Position numbers and translations under genes: made by a program. A DNA stretch of 64,000 nucleotides from Isoetes taiwanensis. Taxonomy: Eukaryota; Streptophyta; Lycopodiopsida; Isoetales; Isoetaceae. The stretch lies in contig JAJEKV010000013.1 of NCBI GenBank assembly GCA_021234155.1, positions 8,567,193 through 8,631,192 of the forward strand, in the 5' to 3' direction. Shown here piece after piece: positions 46,521 through 56,029 of the stretch (position 1 is the first letter of the stretch; every line of letters begins with the position of its first letter). The notes beneath the pieces are model-generated. The model had not been told where the DNA came from, searched no databases, and saw only the letters and a list, made by a program, of their open reading frames with translations.

Positions 46521-49500
46521 TCGTTAAAACCATAAATTTCGTTAAAACCATAATAAAACCGCGGGTGCGAATGTACTCTATCTTCTAGATCTGAGATTCT
46601 TGCTGGCCATGTATTTGTTGATTTCACTTGCACAAAGTGGTGCGGCAATATTGAGCTACATTGTGTGGGGAATTCGGATAGCAAATCAGCACGAGTATCA
46701 TTAAACGACCGTAGAAAGGAACTTTTAGAGTAAAGCAAGAAATAAATAGCGCATTATCTTTTACCTTTCTCAAAAGACCATTGTATTGGCAAATCCACCA
46801 TATGGGGAAGGCTCCTCAGAGTAAAGGTCATTGTAGGTGCATAATCTTTTTTGATAGCACTATTTTATATCCTTGTTACAGGGTCCGACACTATTTGGGT
46901 TGAGGTGTTGCCCTGACTCGTAGAGTTGCAGTGTCGGCCTGACTCTTATTTTGGAGAGTTCAGTCAGAAAAGAACGTCTATTGCCACGATCCTCTGGTTG
47001 CCCAATGACCCTTGCACTCTGGGAAGGAACTCCTCCCTCTCCTATCTCATCGGACCGGGGAGATGCAACCTCGAGCAGTCTCATTGGGCAGTACCATGAG
47101 ATTGCATCTTCGAAAGGTTACAGTCAGCACAGGCAGATGGAGTGGTCAAACCCTAGCCATTGTCTATTGCCAGCCCAAGTCTTTGTGATAACTTGGTCTG
47201 CTCTATCTAGAGATCCTAAGCGCTAGTCAACCCCCCTTTGACTTTGAGCCGGGTAGGAGCCTCCATATGATGTTTAGGATGTGTTATATGTGTATTCGAT
47301 GCTATTACGATTGGATGGATCGTCACTACCCCTTGAGGTAGTATTGTTATTGTGTTATTATGCTTATATTTGTATGTTTTGTTTCCGCTGATGTAGGAGC
47401 CCATAGAGGATATGACAAAATGATACCTTCATCTCCTCTGCTCGTATGTTTCGCCATATCAGGCACGAGTTAAATGGAAGGCCCATAGTATGGGGAGCCA
47501 TTGGATGGGGAAGGTCCTTCGGTGTATACGACATGCAGACATATATAGTGTGAGGAGCGTCACAAGATGTAGCTCATTGCACCATCCAAGCTCTATGGTG
47601 GAGAAAGGTAAGGGGATATTGGTGGATAAGAATGACGAGGTGAGGTGCATGGATGGGTTCGGCTATATGACCTACTACAATTTATTGTAGCAGCTAAGAG
47701 GATTGAAATGGGAAAGTGATGACCTTACGATGGCAACTGACACTTGCAGGATTTATAAGCTATGTGGGGGAAAAAACCTGTTGAAAGCGAGACTAGTAGG
47801 TAAGCAACTATGGTGAAAAGCTTGATAAGATAGAGTTGAATAGTAAACATTACATCATTGGGGTACATGCAAGGCCTAAAACAAAAAGGAACTGAGAAGG
47901 TACGAGGTAGAATCATAGGAATCTTGGTGGTTAGGGTAAATAGATTCTTAGAAAAATAGATAGCCCATCAATAGTTAATGCCCACAATAACAAGGCTTGA
48001 AACATGAGGTCTAGAGTAAGGAACTAACTGCATAAGGTAGCAGAGGGATGCCAACTAGACAACAACTGCAGAAGGTAATCATAGAGGGGCAGAGTTTGGT
48101 AAGTATTTTTAGAATCTAGTTAATTCAAGTAGGCTATGGAATCTAACCATAAGAATGAATAAGAGAGCTACCGGAGTAAGCTTCAAGAACAGTTATGGGT
48201 GAGCAAGAGAAATGCATGATCATAGAAGCGCCAAAGTTAAAATGAAAGGGACCATCAGTCGAGCATAAAGCTTTAGTACATGCAACCCAATCAGGTGAGG
48301 GAATTGACAGGCAAGTCCGTCGTTGGTCCAAGAGACAAATGGGATGAATTGGAAACTCTGGGAGCGAACCTTAAGGGGGAAAGGCTTTTACAATACGATG
48401 GGGAGGAAGGAGGGATGGAGAATAATGGGACCCAGTGAGAGAATCAGAGATGACTTACTATAATATGCCATCTAATGCGGCTGTTTTACAAGGAGGCAAG
48501 CAATCTGTACATACTCTACGAAATCAACAATTTTTACTTTCCTGAAAAGGTTTTCGATTAAGCTTTTCGATTTAGATCTGATAAGGGCCAAAATTCCCCG
48601 GTATGAGGGAGATATGGCAGAAAGAGTGAAGCTAAGTCAGAATTGATTGCACCATTGTATCTTTTTGTACAGCTTACTTCCTGGAGCTAGGAGCTAAAAG
48701 GAGGAGATATTTTTGAGAAGGAAACAGCTAGAAGGAGTCAAAGGACCATCGTTGAAGTGGTTCTCAGGTGCGTGTCTTGTCGCTTACACCAGAGGATGCT
48801 TAGATTACTTAAATCATTTTTGTTAGTGAAGAAAAGAATCAGGATTTAATGATTTGAATTAAGAGTATTAAAGGAATCACCTTGAATCTGATAATGTGGG
48901 ATTTATTGACTTTTGCCACGGTAGAATATAAGAGGAAGTAAGAACTAAGCTACAATTATTGTAAGAAGTCTGGGAATAGCCTTTAGAATTGTAGATAGTA
49001 GGGCAGACTTTGTATGGAGCAAGTGGGATCCTGGCTATAATAATATAGAGATCTGTTTGGGAGAAGACAGAACTCAATTGGAACCTTGGAGATCATGTAG
49101 CTTATAGGAGTTGCATGGAGGTTCTAGCAAGGGCATGAAAGGCACCAGGTACCACAGATATCAAATCAGATAGCATCATTTCACTACTTGTGGAGCAAAA
49201 TGGTGTGAATCGCGCTATTTTTGACATGCAAATGGAATCAGTGCACTATTTCTTGATGTAAATAGCACCATCGCACTATTTCAGACTAAAGGCCATCCAA
49301 AGTCTCCCACCCAATGTTGGCCAATGGCTTTTGTACTCTGGTAAAGTCACTCCAATCCAAAGTCCTACCACTACCATTGCAATGCGTGACTAGCAATTTC
49401 ATAAACCATGCTACAATACAAAAACAACATGAACAACCACTGCCTAAAGAAAGCTGCAACATTTTTGCAATTCTAAAGTGTCCACGTATCATGTCACCTA

Positions 49501-51539
49501 GGCCAAATTCTATGTGAGCCATTAGATTAGCAAATTTGTGCATGAACTACGGAGCAGCTCTATCCAAGAGCATCAATACAACAATTCAACAAATGAATCA
49601 AAATTCAACTCAACAAGTGTTGCAAAATTCAAATCAACAATCATCTCAAAACTAAATCACCATTGAATTCTTATCATGTACAACATCATTCTCCACTGAT
49701 AAGAAAAACACAGGAATAATAATAAAGCTTCTATCATACTCGCCATAGGATGCCCACTAAAAATTCTATGTTACCTGTTACAAGACGCCCGGTAACAACT
49801 CATTATGTAATATTATTGTGAGAATCCAAGAGAAGGATCATTAAAGAACGTGGCAGAGTGAGAGAAGAGGCTGAAAGATGGGTAGGAAAGGGAGAGTACC
49901 AAAGGACAATAGGGAATGCTGCTATGAGAAGACGCTGATAACCAGGTAACTGAAAAGACAATACTTATATAATGCTCGTCCCTCCCCAGAATCTCGATCC
50001 GATGGCTTGGATCGATTGCATTGTTATACAATTTAATTTGCATGCTGCCAGTAACATTTCAAGCTCTTCGACTCTAGTTTTTGACACCTTATCAACTCCT
50101 AATGTCCCAGTACTACTGACATTATTTTCCAGTAGTCCTTCTCAAGGAGATGATACTAGAAGATGACACTGGAGACAATAGAGTTTACGATGAATAATGC
50201 ATCACTCCAATTTCATTCTGACTAATATGAGCCATGCCAAGGATATATAGAAGACTCTTTTAACTGCATTATAAATGTATAAAACTTTGTTATCACCTCA
50301 ATCACTCGATTCTCATTGTAACTACATATTACAATTGAGAACATGCCAATAGGTCAATAAATTCCTTGAGGTGTCCTTACAAAAATCCTCGTACTGCTCT
50401 TCAAAAACCTGTTTTGTTTGCCACATCTGTAAGCCCATATATAGACCATATAAATGTCAATAAAGTGCAGACATAAGAAAACAAGATCAACGTATAGAGA
50501 AACAAGCAAAAATCTCAAGTCAATATAACCAAAGATAGCTCAATCTGCAGCCATTCTACAATTCTATGCATGGCTAGAAGTCAAAAGGAAGCTTCCCTCT
50601 AAGTATCTTTTCAAAAGCTTATTTTTGTATCTACTAAGCATGTACATTTACTCTAGATGTCAAGAAATTCATTATTAACTAAAGTATCCGCAGACAAATT
50701 ATATCTAAAATATATGAGTGTAGGAATCCCCTCTCTATACTGCGATGCACATGTATCAAGCATTTTCCATTTGAAACATACAAAGAGCCATCATGGAACT
50801 GCACATGCATCAAGCATTTCCCATTTGGAATATACAAAGATCCATAATAGAACATACAAAATATGTTTAGCTACTTTGGAGGATTCTGCAGGACAAAATA
50901 GAGGGATTAATAAGTTAAAATATAAATGGCTGTAGTCCTTTAATGCATTCTCTGTTGCAACTTATAAACCTCAAATCAAATTAGACCACATGCAAGCTCG
51001 AAGCTTAAAAATAGAAAATAGGGTATCAAAAGCATAGATGAGACTATACTTATTGGAATGGAGGACCGTATCGATTGCTTCCTGACCATTTGGACATGTG
51101 TCGCCACTGCCTTGCAAAAAACTACTGTTGTTTCACAAGAAACCCATTTTTTAAGCAATCCGACTCAGTGTGGGAATAGAATCTTCCGTGTAGAAGAAGA
51201 ACATATAAAACATGATAATATTACATTTTCCTGCAATTTAAGAGCATATCGCAATGTACAGATCATGGAGCGTGGGCTTCACATAGATATTATGATTGGA
51301 AGTAATTTTATTAATATATGCCCCGAATGGCAGGTTGGAGTGTGGCATTACAGTCTATGAACATCCAACATAGCGCAGTTAAGCATGGCTAGATATTTGC
51401 TGCTTATTTGTGGTAGGTAGTTAGATATATAATTAGATGTGCTTTCAAACACATCTGTTTTACTGTGTCTACATTGATGCAAGGGTGCTCAAAAATAATT
51501 TTCCATGCCATGTTTTGTCTGAAACATGGATTCAACTTA
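46521..51539. other. Long gene-poor region with decayed repeats
   Basis: No gene supported across 5 kb. About 47700-49100 is purine-rich on the plus strand and resembles other decayed repeat DNA here. About 49455-49530 is related to 13165-13240. Near 50740-50840, a GCATTTYCCATTTGRAAYATACAAAGA segment is duplicated at about 66-bp spacing. The short ORFs are motif-free. Confidence 0.35.
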
Positions 51540-51542
51540 TAC

Positions 51543-51595
<53 letters not shown>

Positions 51596-51607
51596 TAGAT
51601 AGATAGG
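51540..51607. repeat. (GATA)n microsatellite
   Basis: About 15 near-perfect AGAT units, with one interruption near 51595. Confidence 0.95.
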
Positions 51608-52186
51608 AAGTTTGACACTTTATGCATTTAGCTTATATGTTCTGCTTAGCTTACGGGTAGCATATATGGAGAATAGAACATGCCTTGGGAAATAATTTCT
51701 CATTTAGAGTAACCAAGCTGTTATGCACACCATGTAGTGTTACATCTATTTTAGAGACATGCTTTATTGGAAACTTCACAATAGATGAGTGCTGCTTTAA
51801 CTAGTTACCAAAGGCCATAGGTCACTTCTTAAAAGCTTAGATTGATCAAGTTTGAAAACTTCAAGCTTATATTGGCTCATTTTGGCAATAGAAGAGACGG
51901 TAGAAGGGTGTTCGGAGGAACTCTTGTGCTAGTTGTGCTCTCATGTTTCAGCTTACTCAGAAGCTCAAAAATAGACGTAACCTCTTCTGTCATCCTCAAT
52001 CTCTGGCCTGTGATTTTTCCCTTCTCATTGTTAATTCAGCTGACCTCATCATTTCTCGATTTGTTCATTCGTTGCTTTACCTCGAAGGAATACAGTCACC
52101 CTGTATCCCTTCTAGTTTGTTAATCTTCTTGCAATTATGGGACTTAACTTTTTAATGTTGTTTTTGGGGAATAATAATACCAACAA
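51608..52186. other. Unassigned region
   Basis: Nothing gene-like recognised. ORFs at 51842-52155 overlap in two frames without motifs. Confidence 0.3.
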
Positions 52187-52214
52187 CTAGTAATGGTGCC
52201 CAGCATTCCTGGGC
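52187..52214 (-). mobile_element. Helitron 3' terminus on the minus strand
   Basis: Minus strand reads GCCCAGGAATGCTGGGC (hairpin, 52198-52214), ACCATTA, CTAG (52190-52187), then T. The ACCATTA-CTAG-T end closely resembles the ACCATAA-CTAG-T end at 22586, so the two probably belong to one family. The element body would extend to higher coordinates, toward the polypyrimidine tract. Confidence 0.7.
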
Positions 52215-52317
52215 ATAAGTTGGGAATCTGTGTGGACGAAAACCTATTCAGCTCAGACTCCTCATAATTCTAATATAATAGAAACCAAGCCCAGCATTGT
52301 TGAGCTGTTTTTGTGCA

Positions 52318-53662
52318 TTCAACATCCTTCCTCTTCCCTTTGCCTTTTGCTCTATTCCACATTTCCTTTTTTCCTCGTTTTTCCTACACACTTTCCTTTT
52401 CCTTTTTTTTTCTTATTTTTCTTATACGTCTTTTTTTTCCCTTCTCTTTTTTATTTTCCCCCTTTTACCCCTTTCTCCCTTCTCTTCCCTTCCCTTTCCC
52501 TTTTCCCTTTGTCCCTTCTCTTTTTTCTGACGAACGTTTTCCCTTCTCTTTTCATCCTTTCCCTGCCCTTCCCATTTTTCCCCTTCCTTTTCCTTTTCAC
52601 TTCCCTTTTCCTATGCCATTTTTTTGTTCTCTTTTCCCCACCTTTTCATGTGCCCCCTTTTCTTCCTTTCCTCGTCCTCTTCCGCTTTATGCCTTCCGCT
52701 TTATCCCTTGCCCTTTTCCGCTTCCCATTCCTCGTGTCAATTTTCCCATCCCTCCCCCCTTTTCTGTCTTTCTTTTCTTTTTTCCTTTCCCTTCCCGTTT
52801 TATTCTTTCACCACACTTTCGCTTTTCCCCGTGCCCTTTTTCCCTTTTCTTTCCTTCTTCATTTTCATTTTCTCTTTCCCGATGCCTCTTTCCATTCCCT
52901 TTTCTCTACTTTTTTTATATGCCCTTTTTTCTCCTTTCCCCACCCTCTGCCTCTTTTCCATTTTTCTCTTTCCTTTTTTTCTTTTTGCTTTTTCCCATGC
53001 TCTTTTGCGCCTTTCCTCATCCATTTCCTCTTTCTTTTTTTCGTGCCCTTTTCCCCTTCCTCTTTCTCTTTTTCAATTCCTTGCTCCTCACCCTTCTCCT
53101 ATTCCCTTTTTCCCCCCTCCCTTTTTCTCCTTTTCTGACCATTTCCCTCTTTTCCTTTTCTCGTTTTCCTGGTGCATTTTTTCCTTTCCGTTTTCCTCCT
53201 TTTCCCATTCTTTCCCTATTCCTCTTTTACCCATGCCCTTTTTCCTTTTCTTTCACCCTTTCTCCCTTCCTTTCCTTTTCCCATGCCCTTCCCATATTTT
53301 TTCTCTCCTTTTTTTTATGCCCGTTTTTCTCCTTTCTGCCACCCTTTCCCTCTTCCCCTTTTCTTTTTTCCATGCCCTTTTTTCGCTTCCAGTTTTCCCT
53401 ACCTTTTTCCTCTTCCTTTTTTTTTATCATGCCTTTTCCCTCTTCCCTTTTCTCATTTCCCTCTTTCCTTTTTTCTAATGCCATTTTTCCAAGTTCCATT
53501 TCCTCCTTTGCCCCTCCCTTTTTCTTTTTCCTTCTATTTTCCCCTTTTCCACGCCTTTTTTTGCTTCCCTTCTCCACATCCTTTTCTTGTTCCCCTTTTT
53601 CCCTGTCCTTTTCCTCATTTTCCCCCCTTTTCCTTCCCTGCCTTTTCTTTTACCCTTTCTCC
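52318..53662. repeat. 1.3-kb polypyrimidine tract with degenerate minisatellite structure
   Basis: The plus strand is almost entirely C and T for about 1,345 bp. Purines occur mostly in recurrent ATGCCCTTTT-like motifs (for example near 52919, 52998, 53234, 53294, 53317, 53371), which points to decayed tandem units of roughly 60-110 bp. All frames stay open here, which explains the long F/P/S/L ORFs. Such tracts can form triplex (H-DNA) structures; that is general knowledge, not shown here. Confidence 0.93.
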
Positions 53663-53734
53663 ATAAGAGATCAAAACATGACCAATCACGGTGGTAGGAA
53701 GTTGTGCGAGAAATCGGCCTTTGGATGCACCTAG

Positions 53735-54137
53735 ATAATCTCGGTCATTCAAATTAGGGCTTGATCCAATCCAAGACTTATGGTATAATGAAACGGCGTG
53801 TTTGAAAGATTCCTTTGAAATTTTGAAAAATTAAAAAAATCAGACAAAATATGGAGCAAGTATATTTCCGGCCACATGTTGTCCAGCACTTTCCCTAAAA
53901 ACAACATTTTTAGAGTTATTTAATATACGTGAAAAGACATAAAAAGGGACCTTTTTAAAAGGTCAAACGAGCATTTATGAGAGCCACAGAAATTTCTGTG
54001 GCAAAAATACATGTAAGTACAATAGGTTCATTTGCATATTGTGTGTGAATGTCTTTGTAATAGCAGTTGCAAAAGATGTATTTGCAGAGCAGAAAAAAAA
54101 GTTGTTCAAGTTAGAAGCAGATAAAGAAGCATACGCC
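53735..54137. other. Unassigned region
   Basis: Between the pyrimidine tract and the Mutator-like element. No gene or repeat recognised. Confidence 0.3.
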
Positions 54138-54147
54138 ATAAGCTACC
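54138..54147. repeat. Target-site duplication, left copy (10 bp)
   Basis: ATAAGCTACC, identical to 55429-55438, directly outside the inverted ends. Confidence 0.8.
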
Positions 54148-54189
54148 GGTGCTACTATTGTCACCCTAACTATACATTCAAAACCAAAC

Positions 54190-54480
54190 GTATATCGAGT
54201 TAGATATACTACGTATATCGAACTCGATATACAAATATACAGCGTATATCGAGTTCGATATACGACGTATATCGAGTTCGATATATGACGTATATCGAGT
54301 TCGATATACGGCATATATCGAACTCGATATACGATTTTTTTTTTTAATTTTTCGATTACGGCGGTAGGAAAATTCCGTATAATACACAAAATATAAGCGT
54401 CATTTTTATACAATTATACGGCATATATAGCGTATATCGAACTCGATATACGCCATATACGTATATCGCACTCGATATAC
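54190..54480. repeat. Left cluster of eight 20-bp palindromes
   Basis: Units start at 54190, 54213, 54244, 54267, 54290, 54313, 54432 and 54461. Each is GTATATCGA-NN-TCGATATAC with a centre GT, AC or close variants, so each unit can form a cruciform arm or self-dimer. Spacing is 22-31 bp in the first six. Confidence 0.92.
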
Positions 54481-54553
54481 GCTACCCGATTTTGCATCTC
54501 TTTCAATCTACCTCACAATAAGTCAGATTGAAAGAGATGCAAAATCGGATAGC
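54481..54553. repeat. Perfect 24-bp hairpin
   Basis: Arms 54486-54509 and 54525-54548 are exact inverses, with a 15-base loop. Allowing one mismatch, the stem extends to 29 bp (54481-54553). The arm begins CCGATTTTGCATCTCTTTCA. It sits inside the palindrome element. Confidence 0.93.
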
Positions 54554-54817
54554 ATATGTATTATGGGTTGTGTAAATGCAGATGTTTAAAGATGTCTAAT
54601 GTCTTTCTTTACGAATGTCAACAGTTAAAAAGACAATGAGCCAAAAGTGAAGCAAATGGACTATTCCATCATGTTCTCAAAGAACATTGATCAGGCCAGT
54701 TTTCCATATGTCAAAATTACTGGCTGGTAGTATAACAAAGAGTAAAGTAGCTAAATAACTCCATCACCATTCTGCTGTAACCCAGCTTCACCAGAAAAAT
54801 AAAACAAGAACTCTTGC

Positions 54818-55009
54818 TTATCTGCCATAGAATAGTCCGGCAAACGGAATAATCTGCCATTGGATCCAGGCCTGCAGATGAGATAGTATGGCATCGCCCA
54901 CCATCAGGAATAAGCTAAATGAAACATACTTTATGATCTTCCCTTCTTGTTCTTCAAGAGTTGGATCATCTTGGCGCCCAAAATAGGCAGAGGTAAAGAG
55001 CAGGCACAT
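54818..55009 (-). other. Coding-like segment inside the Mutator-like element
   Basis: Minus frame of 63 codons beginning MCLLFTSAYFGRQDDPTLEE, with a hydrophobic middle. Not recognised. Because it is enclosed by the element it could be a captured host fragment, but the open frame is short. Confidence 0.25.
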
Positions 55010-55232
55010 TGAATCGGCTGACTGGCATCAATCCTTGAAACGAAAATAGGATGTCACAAAATACAGCAGGATAGCAATGCCAGAATAGGCTCAGATCTTC
55101 TTGCAAATGGGCTATGGCAAAACTGTATCATAGCGGCAAATATGTTGGGCGCCGCACTGGTTCGCCATTTTCTAGTACAGACTAGCTCCGAAGAACCCGA
55201 AAAAAACATGCATATAAAATTGATATATGGTA

Positions 55233-55390
55233 GTATATCGAGTTAGATATACTATAGTATATCGAGTTCGATATACTATTGTATATCTAACTCGATATAC
55301 TACTAGTAGTATATCAATTTTATACACTTTTTTATACGCCGTTATACGTATATCGAGCTCGATATACGCCATATATCGAGCTCGATATAC
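55233..55390. repeat. Right cluster of five 20-bp palindromes
   Basis: Units start at 55233, 55257, 55281, 55348 and 55371. The unit at 55348 has centre GC and is a fully perfect 20-bp palindrome. Confidence 0.92.
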
Positions 55391-55428
55391 GCATGGTTTC
55401 GAATGTTTAGTTAGGGAGCCAATACCCG

Positions 55429-55438
55429 ATAAGCTACC
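55429..55438. repeat. Target-site duplication, right copy (10 bp)
   Basis: ATAAGCTACC, same orientation as 54138-54147. Confidence 0.8.
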
Positions 55439-56029
55439 ATTTCAAAAATCATTAATAAAATGTGGTACAATGTATCTTCTGCAAAAGATCTATAAATACT
55501 GGTACATAAATAAGTGGTATGAAAATGTTCTACCCTTTCAAAAGACAGGACCGTCGTTTAAAACTAAAAACTGTCCGTCTATATTTATACCGGGGGAGGT
55601 GATTCTTCCCAATCTACAAGACTCTCATCTCCATTCGGATTTGTTTCCTGAGAGGCCACAAAGCTAGAGACTCCTGTTTCTGATTCCAAGGCAATTTGAA
55701 TAGGCTTCTTGGCAGCCCCATGCTCCACTAGTTCCAGATCAACAAACTCCACCTCTTCATCTTTTCTCCCCGTGATGGGAGGCTAGACTTCTATGTATGT
55801 TTCCTTAGATCACCAACACTGTTTTTGGCACCTAGTTCTTCATTTTCATCAGGAAAGAAGCACCAGATGAAGACATCCTATTTGTGAATTCATCATTGTA
55901 TTGTCTCAACTATCCAGTCTAATTTTGAGGTCTCCAGGAACATACTCGAGAGAAGTGCATCATTGCGTAAGTCACTTCATTGTTGTCCGAGGAACTAAAT
56001 TAGTAGAAAAAATAAAGCCTTCTAGCCCT
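55439..56029. other. Unassigned region
   Basis: Between the Mutator-like element and the URB1 pseudogene. No supported gene. Confidence 0.3.

Larger units (their letters stand above)
54148..55428. mobile_element. Mutator-like (possibly Pack-MULE) element with palindrome arrays
   Basis: A 1,281-bp element flanked by the direct repeat ATAAGCTACC. Its ends are inverted: CCCTAACTATACATTC then AAAACCA on the left, and the reverse complement of the right end reads CCCTAACTAAACATTC then GAAACCA. Inside each end lie clusters of the 20-mer GTATATCGAGTTCGATATAC. The middle (about 54560-55220) is ordinary sequence with an ORF. A 9-11-bp target duplication is characteristic of Mutator-like elements. No transposase is present. 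Confidence 0.75.

Noticed and set aside
52313-53734. 473-codon ORF and several overlapping long ORFs, both strands
   Set aside because: Translation of a C/T-only tract. All frames are open and the proteins are only F, P, S, L (or K, E, R, G on the other strand).
54190-55390. Repeated 20-mers resembling a CRISPR array
   Set aside because: The units are near-perfect palindromes with irregular short spacing and some in transposon ends, in a plant nuclear genome. There are no cas genes.
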